From assembly GCA_945903465.1 (NCBI GenBank), contig CAMDOF010000071.1, positions 1 through 35,362 of the forward strand: DNA of 35,362 nt, read 5' to 3'. Made by a program: the position numbers and the translations under genes. Shown piece by piece: positions 26,966 through 35,197 of this stretch; position 1 is the first letter of the stretch, and every line of letters begins with the position of its first letter. Origin of the DNA: Opitutus sp. GAS368. GTDB taxonomy: Bacteria > Verrucomicrobiota > Verrucomicrobiia > Opitutales > Opitutaceae. Under the pieces are notes generated by a model that saw only the letters and a list, made by a program, of their open reading frames with translations, made no database searches and was not told where the DNA came from.

Positions 26966-27943
26966 ATGATCCGGAATTTTGCTCTCTCCCTGGTGTCGGC
27001 GCTTTTCATGCCGCTTGTGGTCCAGGCCAAAGATATCCGTTTGGGTATGGTCGGCCTGGATACCGGGCATGTCATCGCGTTCACAAAAATCCTGCACGAT
27101 TCAACCCTCAAGGATCACATCCCCGGAGCGCGGGTGGTCGGCGCGGTCAAGACGGGGAGTCCGGACATCCCGAGTTCATGGAGCAAGGTCGATGCCTATA
27201 CAGAACAGCTGCGCAAGGAATTCGGGGTGACGATTTATCCGTCTATCGAGGAACTGGTGAAGCACGTCGATGCGGTGCTGATCGAGAGCGTCGACGGCCG
27301 GCCGCACTTGGCGCAGGCGAAGACAGTCATTCTCGCCGGAAAACCTTTATACATCGAAAAGCCGCTGGGCGCGACGCTCAAGGACGGTCTGGAAATATTT
27401 GCCCTCGCGAAAAAACATCACGTGCCGGTGTTCAGTTCTTCGGCCCTCCGGTTTGCCCGCGAGACCCAGGCGGTGCGCCACGGCAAGGTGGGCAAAGTGC
27501 TCAGCGCGGAGACCAGCAGCCCCGCCAAACTAGAGCCTCACCACCAGGACCTCTTTTGGTATGGTGTGCACGGAGTCGAATCCCTTTTTACCGTGATGGG
27601 AACAGGCATCGAAACGGTGACGCGCAAGAGCAGCACGCCGGACGCGAAGGTCGTGGAGGGCCGTTGGCAGGGCGGGCGGATGGGCGTGTTTCGCGAGGCC
27701 AAATACGGCGGCAAGGCGGTCGGCGAGAAAGGCACGGCTGAGATTGGGCAATATGACGGCTACGCGCCGCTGGTCGCGGCGATCGTCACGTTTCTGCAAA
27801 CGGGAGTTTCGCCGGTGCCCGAACAGGAGACCATCGAGATTCTGGCGTTCATGGAAGCGGACTTTCTCAGCAAAGAGCGCGGCGGCGTGCCGGTGGCCAT
27901 CTCGGAAGTGATGGCTCGGGCGGGCGGTAAGGCCGTCAAGTAA
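26966..27943 (+). CDS. Exported Gfo/Idh/MocA-family oxidoreductase
   Basis: 325 aa, 32 nt after the dehydrogenase gene and probably co-transcribed. A Sec-type signal peptide (MIRNFALSLVSALFMPLVVQA) precedes the Rossmann start DIRLGMVGLDTGHV, a variant of the usual G-x-G-x-x-G/A loop. The family's EKP motif is present (YIEKPLGA, about residue 128), as are ESVDGRPHL and a catalytic-region His in DLFWYGVHGVES. The protein is slightly shorter than typical family members. This GLDTGHV subgroup is common in Planctomycetota and Verrucomicrobiota. Members oxidise or reduce sugars with NAD(P), so export without a twin-arginine signal raises the question of how the cofactor is supplied. The start at ATG 26966 follows a G-poor leader (CCCCAACCTCCAAAATAA). 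Confidence 0.88.
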   Translation: MIRNFALSLVSALFMPLVVQAKDIRLGMVGLDTGHVIAFTKILHDSTLKDHIPGARVVGAVKTGSPDIPSSWSKVDAYTEQLRKEFGVTIYPSIEELVKHVDAVLIESVDGRPHLAQAKTVILAGKPLYIEKPLGATLKDGLEIFALAKKHHVPVFSSSALRFARETQAVRHGKVGKVLSAETSSPAKLEPHHQDLFWYGVHGVESLFTVMGTGIETVTRKSSTPDAKVVEGRWQGGRMGVFREAKYGGKAVGEKGTAEIGQYDGYAPLVAAIVTFLQTGVSPVPEQETIEILAFMEADFLSKERGGVPVAISEVMARAGGKAVK

Positions 27944-28101
27944 TCGACCGATGCACCCATTTCTTTCTCATGCCTCAGTTCCAGCCGCTCCCCGCCGCTC
28001 GCATTCAGGCGTTCGTGTGCAACCGGCGAAGACCCTTTCACTAAGCCCGGAGCGCATCCTGACAGCCAACCAACAACCCGACCGATAAACCCCAACTCAA
28101 T

Positions 28102-30780
28102 ATGACATGGTCTTTGCCACTAATTCTACGTGACGGAAGCCCCCGGCGCTTCGCGCTCTTCCCCCTCTGCCTCGTCGCATTACTGACGCTGGCGGCGAAC
28201 CGGCAGGCGGTCGTCGCTCAAGCGATCGCCCCCGAGTCGGCCACCAAAGAGGCCGATAACATGAAGGACGTGGTGCGACTGTCCGTCTTTGAGGTGCGAG
28301 GCGATTCCGACGAGGGCTATCGCGCCACGCAGACGCTCTCCGGTTCACGCACGGCCACGCTCATTCGCGACACCCCAAGTTCCATCTCGGTGCTCAACCG
28401 GCAATTCATGGAAGACCTGATCGTGACCGACATCGCGGAACTCTCGATGTTTAACATTTCGGGCGAGGTGATGACGAACAACGAATCCCCCATCAGCTCC
28501 GGCAGTGGCGGAACGCTTTCACGAGGCACGGGCAGCACCAATTTGCGCGACGGCGTGGTGTTCTACGTCAGCCTCGACAGCCATAACATTGACCGCGTGG
28601 AGCTGCTCCGCGGCCCCAACGGCTTTCTGTACACCGGCGGTGGCGCGGGTGGCATCTCGAACCAAGTCACGAAGCAGGCATTGCAGAAGAACTCCCAGAG
28701 TTTCACTTTCGTGACCGGCTCCAAGAATCTCTACCGGGGTGAATTCGACATTAACCGGACGATTAATGAAAAGCTGGCGGTCCGGGCTTCCCTGGCCTAC
28801 CAGCGCGGCGGTGGATTTCAGAACCACACGGAGCGTACCTTTCGCGGCCTCTTCATGACCGCGAATTACCGGCCGTTTAGGAGTACGAACATCAATGTGA
28901 GCTTGGATTTCGGCGAGAACAACGCGGTCATGGCTCCCAACATGCTCGCCGACCAGTTTGCGACGACGGAGCGAACCGGCGCCACCACAACGTATGCGGC
29001 AACGCAGGGCGGTTTTACCTATGTCCCGAATCGGAATCTGATTTTTGACAGCGTGGGCACCCGCCGCACGACCGGTACCAACCTGATTCTGTTCGATGGC
29101 AGCATTGTGGGCGACAAACTGAATCTCCAGGGACCGGGAGCGTATAACAAGACCGACCATTATGCGCACAGTCTTTCCATCGACCAAAAAGTCGGGGAGA
29201 AGCTGAACATCCAGCTGGCGGGAACGCTGCAAAAGGGCATCCGGGAAATCGGAATCAAAGGAGGATCCTCGCAAGCTGCGGTTTACAAGGACTTGGTCGA
29301 GGTCCGCCCCGATGGGAGCCGCAATCCGTATGTCAACGAATACTACACGGAATTCTATCACGGCATTCGCAATTACCCCGAGCCCATGGTCAGTTTGCGG
29401 GCTGCCGCGGTGTACGATCTGAAGCTTTCTTTCATGGCGCAGCGCATCGTCGGTGGACTTCACCATCAGAGTCAGGAGCCGCTGGACGAGCAGTGGGCGG
29501 AATTCGTTGATCCGGCCAGCCCCACATTCAAAGGCTCTCTGCAAAACGCGAACACACTGGCCGCCTACCAGGCGAACGTCGCGACGCTCAACCAGAACCG
29601 GGTGTACCGCCGCTTCTATTTCAAGGATGGCGATGCTGAGCGGTTTACCCAGCGCGCCATCATTCCCAGTCGTACCATCATGCTCCGCGACATCGCCATC
29701 GACGGCGCGGCCGGCCGCTTGATGAACCGCTACTATTGGAATTCGGGCGGAATGATCGGCTCGAGCGGAACGTACTTCAAGGGTCGCCTCCATTCCATGC
29801 TCGGATGGCGTTCGGATTCGTTTTTCCAGGATCCGGGCCGCGACTTCTACAACATGGTGACCCGGGAAACCTACCAGCTGGCCAGCGCCCCAAACGCGCG
29901 TTACCGGGTGCGGAACAGTTCCTATAATTTCGGTGGCGTGTTCCATATCACCAAGTATCTCGCCGCTTACGGGACCTACGCGGAAAACGTGGTGCTCACG
30001 ACGACCGCCGGAACTCCCGGCTTCCTTCCCGGAACCGTCGTGGCGCCACCGAAGGGATTCGGCACCGAATACGGGTTGCGCTGGCTCTTCCTCGATGGCC
30101 GCTTGGAATCCAATTGGACTTATTACAAAACAAACCGCAAAGCCAGCGCATCCATCCCGGCCGCGGTCGGCACGAACGAACTGGCCATCCTGTTTTCTGA
30201 TTTGAATCCCAGCGGCGCCGACAGTCAGGTAGTCGCGGCCGACGGCTTGGAATTTGAAACGATCGCCAATCTCACGAAGAATTGGCGGTTTCTCTGGAAC
30301 TATTCCAGCAACGAATTGGAAACCTCGGACCGATACCCTGACGTCAAGGTGGCGCACGCCCGCGCGAAGGCGGCCAATCTGCCGACGCCACAAACGGACG
30401 CCTTCCTCGCTTCCAATCCCGACGGCACCCCAGTCGCTGGTTTCACGAAGGTGCGCGCCAACATCGTGACCTCGTACCGCTTCGACTCCGGCCCATTAAA
30501 AAACTTCAACATCGGCGGCGGCTTGCAATACCGCCAGGAAAGCTACCAGGGGAATTTTGACCTGAATCGGGACGGCGTGGCCGAGATGATTTGGACCCCG
30601 GGTTACTCCGTGGCCAACCTGATCCTGGGATATCGCACCCGCGTGATGAATCATTCCGTGAACATCGGGATGAACATCAACAATCTGTTGGACAAGCGCT
30701 ACTACCGGGCCAGCAGCCTCTCCACGGGCGCAGTCGGCCTGGGACGGGACTTCCGGCTGTCAATCCGCGTCAACCTGTAA
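28102..30780 (+). CDS. TonB-dependent receptor, short form (TBDR E)
   Basis: 892 aa, the smallest receptor of the window. The signal peptide is long (RRFALFPLCLVALLTLAANRQAVVAQ, cleavage near 40), followed by TonB-box-like RLSVFEVRG (59-67), then EGYRATQTLSGSRTATLIRDTP opening the plug and DRVELLRGPNGFLYTGGGAGG ending it. The barrel ends FRLSIRVNL. The size and the plug with TLIRDTPSSISVLN resemble siderophore/FecA-like receptors more than the larger TBDRs around it, but the ligand is unknown. The start at ATG 28102 follows an A/C-rich stretch without Shine-Dalgarno. A 158-bp gap separates it from the oxidoreductase, so it may have its own promoter, which I cannot locate. Confidence 0.91.
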   Translation: MTWSLPLILRDGSPRRFALFPLCLVALLTLAANRQAVVAQAIAPESATKEADNMKDVVRLSVFEVRGDSDEGYRATQTLSGSRTATLIRDTPSSISVLNRQFMEDLIVTDIAELSMFNISGEVMTNNESPISSGSGGTLSRGTGSTNLRDGVVFYVSLDSHNIDRVELLRGPNGFLYTGGGAGGISNQVTKQALQKNSQSFTFVTGSKNLYRGEFDINRTINEKLAVRASLAYQRGGGFQNHTERTFRGLFMTANYRPFRSTNINVSLDFGENNAVMAPNMLADQFATTERTGATTTYAATQGGFTYVPNRNLIFDSVGTRRTTGTNLILFDGSIVGDKLNLQGPGAYNKTDHYAHSLSIDQKVGEKLNIQLAGTLQKGIREIGIKGGSSQAAVYKDLVEVRPDGSRNPYVNEYYTEFYHGIRNYPEPMVSLRAAAVYDLKLSFMAQRIVGGLHHQSQEPLDEQWAEFVDPASPTFKGSLQNANTLAAYQANVATLNQNRVYRRFYFKDGDAERFTQRAIIPSRTIMLRDIAIDGAAGRLMNRYYWNSGGMIGSSGTYFKGRLHSMLGWRSDSFFQDPGRDFYNMVTRETYQLASAPNARYRVRNSSYNFGGVFHITKYLAAYGTYAENVVLTTTAGTPGFLPGTVVAPPKGFGTEYGLRWLFLDGRLESNWTYYKTNRKASASIPAAVGTNELAILFSDLNPSGADSQVVAADGLEFETIANLTKNWRFLWNYSSNELETSDRYPDVKVAHARAKAANLPTPQTDAFLASNPDGTPVAGFTKVRANIVTSYRFDSGPLKNFNIGGGLQYRQESYQGNFDLNRDGVAEMIWTPGYSVANLILGYRTRVMNHSVNIGMNINNLLDKRYYRASSLSTGAVGLGRDFRLSIRVNL

Positions 30781-30785
30781 CGTTC

Positions 30786-30807
30786 GGTTCAACGCCATTT
30801 TTGAACC
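30786..30807 (+). terminator. Possible hairpin terminator after TBDR E
   Basis: GGTTCAA (30786-30792) and TTGAACC (30801-30807) form a perfect 7-bp stem with an 8-nt loop, 5 bp after the TBDR stop. There is no T-run downstream, so intrinsic termination is uncertain. Confidence 0.3.
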
Positions 30808-30821
30808 TCGCGTTTTCGCCC

Positions 30822-30853
30822 CAACTTACCGTGCGTCTGATCGTGGTAAGTTG
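30822..30853. repeat. Inverted repeat (9-bp perfect stem)
   Basis: CAACTTACC (30822-30830) pairs exactly with GGTAAGTTG (30845-30853) around a 14-nt loop. Together with the hairpin just upstream it may be a terminator region or the end of a decayed element. Confidence 0.4.
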
Positions 30854-31040
30854 CCGCGCGGCGTCTGACCCAAGGGTGAATGGACGCGGCGCGGATAGTG
30901 CAAGGTCAGGCAATGGCCGTGCAAAGGAAGTAGATGAAAACGCGTTTGCCGGGATCCCGGCGGGAGAACAGATCCAGGGCGTGCGTCGAACAGCGGGATG
31001 CCGGCTCTGTTCCCATCGCGCCAAGCCTCGGATTCGGCGG
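30854..31040. other. Intergenic spacer before leader R4
   Basis: No gene is supported. A 14-bp perfect palindrome, GCCGGGATCCCGGC, lies at 30948-30961. A + strand frame open from 30591 through here has no recognisable domain. Confidence 0.4.
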
Positions 31041-31329
31041 AAACTTGTGAAATTTAAAAAACGCTGGCTCCTTGACTCCGAGCGATCCGGATTTCCCCGT
31101 CCATTCAGCCCCCAGCCCCGCGGTGATTGCCCACCCTTAGGCGAGCCGCGCCTCGATTTGCACCCGAAATCCCCCCCCCTTTCCGTCGCGGCCGTTCCCC
31201 ACCCAAGTCCCCAGCATCAGCCAAACCCGCCGCCATCTCAAAATCGACTCATTTACAGCTACCTCATCCCAATCCCACCATGCCCCTCCCTGATCCGATC
31301 CCCCTGAAAATCCAGTTTCCTGCCAGCAA
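31041..31329 (+). repeat. Leader element R, copy R4
   Basis: Fourth copy, more diverged at its left edge. AAATTTAAAAAACGCTGG at 31050-31067, TTGACT at 31072-31077, stem TTGCC (31127-31131) with GGCGA (31140-31144, one T-G wobble), CAAGTCCCCAGCATCAGCC block, TCAAAATCGACTCATTTACAG block, ATG at 31280 and AAAATCCAGTTTCCTGCCAG up to about 31329. Here the leader frame is not fused to the next gene but ends as a separate short ORF. Confidence 0.82.
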
Positions 31330-31366
31330 ATTGCCCCGCTCGATGCCAGCCGACCCAACCCCATGA
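31280..31366 (+). CDS. Putative 28-residue leader peptide overlapping the next start
   Basis: The ATG at the same place as the gene starts in R1-R3 opens a 28-codon frame beginning MPLPDPIPLKIQFPASKLP, with about a third of residues Pro, and ending at TGA 31364-31366. That stop overlaps the ATG of the following receptor (31363) as ATGA, the classic arrangement for translational coupling. In the other copies the same leader is joined in frame to the gene. Whether it is translated is inference; it might be only a relic of the leader. Confidence 0.4.
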   Translation: MPLPDPIPLKIQFPASKLPRSMPADPTP

Positions 31367-34300
31367 ACTCAAACGTCTCTTCCCAACGCCTTGCTCCGTG
31401 GCGCGCGGCTGGTCTTCTCGCCGCGCTGTTCGCGATTTCTCCCGCCCTCCTCTCCACCGGCCATGCGGCAACCGCGCCCGCGAGGGCAGTCGTGGAAGTG
31501 GACCAGGACGGGCAAACGCCCACGACGGTGCTCTCGCCGTTCGAGGTCCAGGAAAACAACAAAGGCTAATACGCGGGCAACACGATGTCGGGCACGCGGC
31601 TCAATTCGAAAATCGAGGATCTGGCCGCCTCCATCACAGTGGTGACAAAGCAGCAGATGAGCGATTTCGCGATGCTGGATATCAACGATATCTTCACCTA
31701 CGAGGCAGGCACGGAAGGGACCGGCAATTTCACCGACTTCTCGTTCAACCGCAACGGGACGATGATCAACAACGCCCAGCTGGATCCGAACACCGCCAAC
31801 CGCATCCGCGGCGTCGGCACGCCCAACATCACCATCGGCAATTTCGAGGCGAGCGGGATTGTGCCGATCGATCCGCTGAACATCGATGCGGTGGAAATCA
31901 GTCGTGGGCCGAATGCCGCCATCTTCGGCATCGGCAATGCTGCCGGCACCGTCAACACCGTGCCCGCGGCGGCGAACCTCACGCGGAACAAGAGTCAGGT
32001 CACGTTGCGCGCCGACACGAACGAGGGCTATCGCGCCACGCTCGATCTCAACCGGGTGCTGATTCCCGGCAAGCTCGCCATTCGCGGCAGCGCGGCCCGG
32101 CAACGCGACGGCTTCCAGTTGAAGCCGTCCGGCGTCGATACCAACCGCTATAACGCCATGGTGCGTTACCGCCCGTTTCGGCGCACGATGTTGAGCGCGT
32201 CGTATTCCTACTATGACCTGGCCGGCAACCGGCCGAACATGAACACGCCGGTCGACGTCTACACGCCGTGGCGCGCTTCCGGTTCCCCGACCCACGACGC
32301 CTTTGCCGAAACCATGACGCGCAACAGCGTCACGACGCCCCGCGACAACACCGTGGGCTCTCCCAATTATTTCTTCGCTTACTTCGCCAATCCCCAGGCG
32401 GGCGGCTCCGTGGCCTACATCGATCAATCCGGCCTCGGCTACTTCGGCGTCGCGATTTCGACGCTCTCCAACAACCCGAATACGGGCAGCCTGTCGCAGC
32501 GCCTCTACGATGCGCTGGGCGATCCGTCGGGCGCGCGCGCGCTGCAGCCGCTTTTTCCGAAATGGTCCCCGCTCACCGACAAGGCGATCTACGACTACAC
32601 GTCGATCAATCTATCGGCGCTGAACTTCAATCACGACCGCGTGGATTCGCGGACCGTCACCCTCGATCAGATGATCCTGGACACCGCGCGCCAGACGCTG
32701 GCGGTGCAGCTCGCCTACTTTCACGAAGGCGGCACGCGCTTCGCGCACAGCACGCTCGGCGGCGACACGCGTCAGGGTGGCGTCATCGGCATCGCCCCCG
32801 ATGTCGAGTCCCGCATGCTGGACGGTTCGCCGAATCCGTATTTCCTGCGGCCTTTCGTGCAGATCAAGGGGCAGTATGACACCCAGAGCGTGATCGACCG
32901 CAACACCTACCGCGGGCAGTTGGCCTACAAGATCGACCTCACCGGCGAGAAGAATTGGACGCGCTGGCTCGGCATGCACCAGGTGACGGGCTACGGGGAA
33001 TACAAGGAGTGGACCCGCCGCGGCTACGCGTTCAGCGACGTGATCACCGACGATCACACGTGGGCGCCCGCCGGCATCCTGCGGTCCGGCCTCGGTTCCG
33101 GCGGCAACGGCCTCGCTTCGGGTCCTGCCGTGCTCGGCCCCACCTATCGCTGGTATCTCGGCGACGCCGTGGGCGGCAATGTCGAGTATGCTCCGACGCA
33201 GTATGCGCGGGGCACCTATCCGCTGCACTTTGGCAACGCGGGCACGGGCTATGTGACCGAGCCGGTGCGTCTGGGAGAAGCCGCCCTCAATTTCAGCGGC
33301 GGCGGCTCCAACGAGTGGCGCATCGCCAAGTCGCGCGGTGGCGTGCTGCAGAGCCACCTGCTGAAGGACCGGCTCGTCCTGACCCTAGGCGCCCGGCACG
33401 ACGAACTCTATACGCGCCCCGGTCGCACGCTGCGCTATCAGGCCGACGGCGCCCACGTGGATGACGAGAGCTACACGTCCTGGTCCCTCGCGAACTGGGC
33501 CAGCGGCAAAGGTCCCACCTACACCAAGGGCGTCGTTTTCCGTCCGCTGCCCTGGATCAACCTCTTCGCCAACCAGTCGAACAGCTTCGTCCCCGCCAGC
33601 CCGGCGCAAAACCTGTTTCTCGAACGTCTGCCTTACCCGGCCGGCCGCGGCCAGGACGCCGGCATCGCCTTCAATTTCTTCCAGGGCAAATTGAATATGC
33701 GGTTCAACCAATACGTCACCAATCAGCTCAAGTCCCGCGGCGGCGACTCGGGCACGGCGGCGGGGCGGGTGACGCGGCTCGATTTCACGACCAGCACGAC
33801 CAACGACGACGCGTTCCGGCTGCAGAACAAGGCCACGGAATGGGTGACGGCGGCGGCCGCGGTCCGGGGCGCCGTGCTGACGGCCGACCAGATCCTCACG
33901 GAGGTTTCGGCGATCATGAAGCTGCCAAAGGAATACCTCGTGCCGACCGCGTATCCCATCTCGGCGGTCAACGACATCCGCTCGAGCGGCAAGGAAGTGG
34001 AGATCAACTACAATCCGTCCGACTTCTGGACGATGAAGCTCAACGCCACCGAGCAGGTGGCCATCAACAAGAATCTCTCCCCGGAGGTGAACCAGTGGAT
34101 CGCCCAACGCATGGCGGTGTGGACGACCATCATGGACCCGATCGAGGGCACGCCCTGGTTCACGACGCGTTATCGCAATCAGCAAACAGCCTCCGACTGG
34201 CTGGCGCAGAACGTGGTGGCGCCGCTGGTGCTCGCCCAGGCACAGGAAGGCAAATCGCGGCCCCAGATCCGGAAATACCGAGCGAACTTCAGTACGAACT

Positions 34301-34662
34301 ACCGTTTGGCGGGCATCTCGGAGAACCGCCATCTGAAGCGCATGAGCGTCGGCGGCGCGCTGCGTTGGGAAGACAAGGGCGCCATCGGTTACTATGGCGT
34401 GGAGACGATGCCCACGATCGTGACCCGCTTGGATCCCAACCGGCCGGTCTACGACAAGGGTCATTACTACATGGACGCGTTCGTCGGATACCGCGCGCCG
34501 TTCTTCTCGAAGAAGGTGACGGCCACATGGCAGCTCAACATCCGCAACCTCAACGAAAATGGCCGTCTCCAGGCGATCGGTGCCATGCCGGATGGCACGA
34601 AGAGCGCCTACCGCATCATCGATCCCCGGCTGTTCATTCTCAGCGCGACGTTCGACATGTAA
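31363..34662 (+). pseudogene. TonB-dependent receptor (TBDR F) interrupted by an in-frame ochre codon
   Basis: One frame of 1100 codons encodes a complete receptor except for TAA at 31567-31569. Before it: signal peptide (about 11-36, AAGLLAALFAISPALLSTGHA), then TonB-box-like VLSPFEVQE (56-64) and NNKG. After it: YAGNTMSGTRLNSKIEDLAA, plug with TVVTKQQMSDFAMLDINDIF and AVEISRGPNAAIFGIGNAAG, and a barrel ending LFILSATFDM. Related receptors continue with an aromatic residue (GYY or GYL) at this point, so a single base change from TAC/TAT would explain the stop. Reinitiation at ATG 31585 would yield 1025 aa with no signal peptide or TonB box, hence unlikely to work. The rest of the frame is intact, so the change is recent or a sequencing error. 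Confidence 0.85.
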
Positions 34663-34837
34663 ACAATCGGGTCGGGCGGGGCGGTTGGGTCCGACTCGCT
34701 CTTCGCCTTCGAACACCGGCATCCATTCGGGTGCTCCGGCGTTCATTTTTGAGGGTCAGGAAAACGGGTCAGCTTGGGGGTTTGGGGTTGACGGCACGCC
34801 GGTGACGCGCGCCCTGTCGCGATCATGGCTCGCCAAC
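34663..34837. other. Intergenic spacer, no gene seen
   Basis: GC-rich sequence after the interrupted receptor with G-runs on the + strand (GGGTCGGGCGGGGCGGTTGGG near 34670). Open frames here are short and without recognisable domains. Confidence 0.4.
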
Positions 34838-34873
34838 CCCCTCTTCCCCCCCACAAATCCAGTTTTCTTAGCA
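34838..34873 (+). repeat. Fragment of leader element R (R5)
   Basis: CCCCCTCTTCCCCCCC followed by ACAAATCCAGTTTTCTTAGCAG matches the last part of R1-R4 (CCCTCCCC..GCAAATCCAGTTTCCTAGCA). The upstream blocks are absent and no gene follows. It runs directly into the palindromic repeat cluster. Confidence 0.5.
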
Positions 34874-35024
34874 GCCCCCGCCCCAAAATGGGATTTTGGC
34901 CGTGATCGAAAAACAGAGCCAACCTTTCACCCCAACGCTTAACAAAGAGTGTTTCTTAGCAGCCCCGCCCACCAAAACAAGTTTTGGCCCCGACGGTAAG
35001 AAACAGCTTTCCATGCCCACCATC

Positions 35025-35073
35025 GGCGACAGGAGTGTCGCCGGTCCATCGGATGGGCGACACTCTTGTCGCC
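35025..35073. repeat. Nested palindrome, copy 1
   Basis: GGCGACAGGAGTGTCGCC (35025-35042) is itself a 7-bp hairpin, as is GGCGACACTCTTGTCGCC (35056-35073). The two arms are also complementary to each other, with one mismatch, across a 13-bp spacer. This is REP-like dispersed palindrome architecture. Confidence 0.8.
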
Positions 35074-35149
35074 CCTGCTGCATGGGAGCCTCCCCACTAA
35101 AATAAGTTTTGGCCCCGACGGGAAGAAACAGCTTTCCATGCCCACCATC

Positions 35150-35197
35150 GGCGACAGGAGTGTCGCCGGTCCGTCGGATGGGCGACACTCTTGTGCC
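35150..35197. repeat. Nested palindrome, copy 2
   Basis: The same double palindrome as the copy at 35025: first hairpin 35150-35167, second arm 35181-35197. The second arm lacks one C (CTTGTGCC), which shortens its stem. Confidence 0.8.
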
